From Monomorium pharaonis (taxonomy: Eukaryota; Arthropoda; Insecta; Hymenoptera; Formicidae), in assembly GCF_013373865.1 (NCBI RefSeq), contig NC_050476.1:7538501-7602500 (forward strand): a stretch of 64,000 nt of DNA, given 5' to 3'. The notes under the pieces were generated by a model that was not told where the DNA came from, did not search any database, and was given only the letters and a program-made list of their open reading frames with translations. Below are positions 63,815 to 64,000 of this stretch, one piece after another; the stretch's first letter is position 1; the number at the start of each line of letters is the position of its first letter. A program made the position numbers and the translations under genes.

Positions 63815-64000
63815 TTCTATAAATATATTTATTCTTCTGTACAGATATATACGTATATATAATTTATTTTAAATATCTTCACTTGTGTAACAATTGAACA
63901 ACCATTAATATATAATTCATATATTAGTCATTATTTATTATTCAGCACTTTGATGGAGAATTTTTAATATTAAAATACTCTGTTATAATAAAGACTACTC
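63815..64000. other. 5' flank of dispatched
   Basis: AT-rich sequence upstream of the dispatched start codon runs to the window edge. It should hold 5' UTR and possibly promoter or an upstream intron. I recognise no specific motif. Confidence 0.4.

Noticed and set aside
1..64000. CRISPR arrays, insertion sequences, bacterial operons, rRNA
   Set aside because: Intron-split genes, insect protein families and the lack of regular spacer repeats all argue against prokaryotic features.

Overview
This window looks like nuclear DNA from an insect, most likely a hymenopteran (ant, bee or wasp). All three recognisable genes are interrupted by short GT-AG introns and their protein sequences are insect-like. 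The left part is CpG-rich, without the CpG depletion seen in many animal genomes, and it is studded with short foldback DNA-transposon relics flanked by TA duplications. I see no bacterial operons, rRNA, convincing tRNA or CRISPR. The species call is an inference from composition and protein similarity, not from a search.

Layout. About 1-49.8 kb holds no protein gene I can support. It is a mosaic of CpG-rich and AT-rich sequence with many microsatellites, G/C homopolymers and at least eight families of small inverted-repeat elements. Several families have more than one copy here. This block could be intergenic, or a very long 5' intron of the gene to its right. At about 48 kb the composition shifts to AT-rich, and the genes begin.

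Genes. (1) 50505-53287, plus strand: an 8-exon stretch encoding three immunoglobulin domains, one fibronectin III domain and a GPI-anchor-like hydrophobic tail. This is the klingon/wrapper-type architecture of neural and glial adhesion proteins. Its signal-peptide exon is not securely placed. (2) 57908-55687, minus strand: a complete 7-exon BBS1 gene (584 aa), a subunit of the BBSome ciliary trafficking coat. (3) 63814-59574, minus strand: a complete 10-exon dispatched gene (1116 aa), the RND/Patched-family transporter that releases lipid-modified Hedgehog.

Relations. The Ig gene and BBS1 converge, with about 2.4 kb between their stop codons. BBS1 lies 1.7 kb downstream of dispatched on the same strand. 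The three act in different processes (neural adhesion, ciliary membrane trafficking, Hedgehog release), and nothing in the sequence shows co-regulation. The most distinctive feature is the dense set of foldback elements in the left 49 kb. Their interiors differ between families, yet many share the terminal motif CAC(T/G)GAGA plus TA duplications, which suggests mobilisation by one kind of mariner-like transposase.
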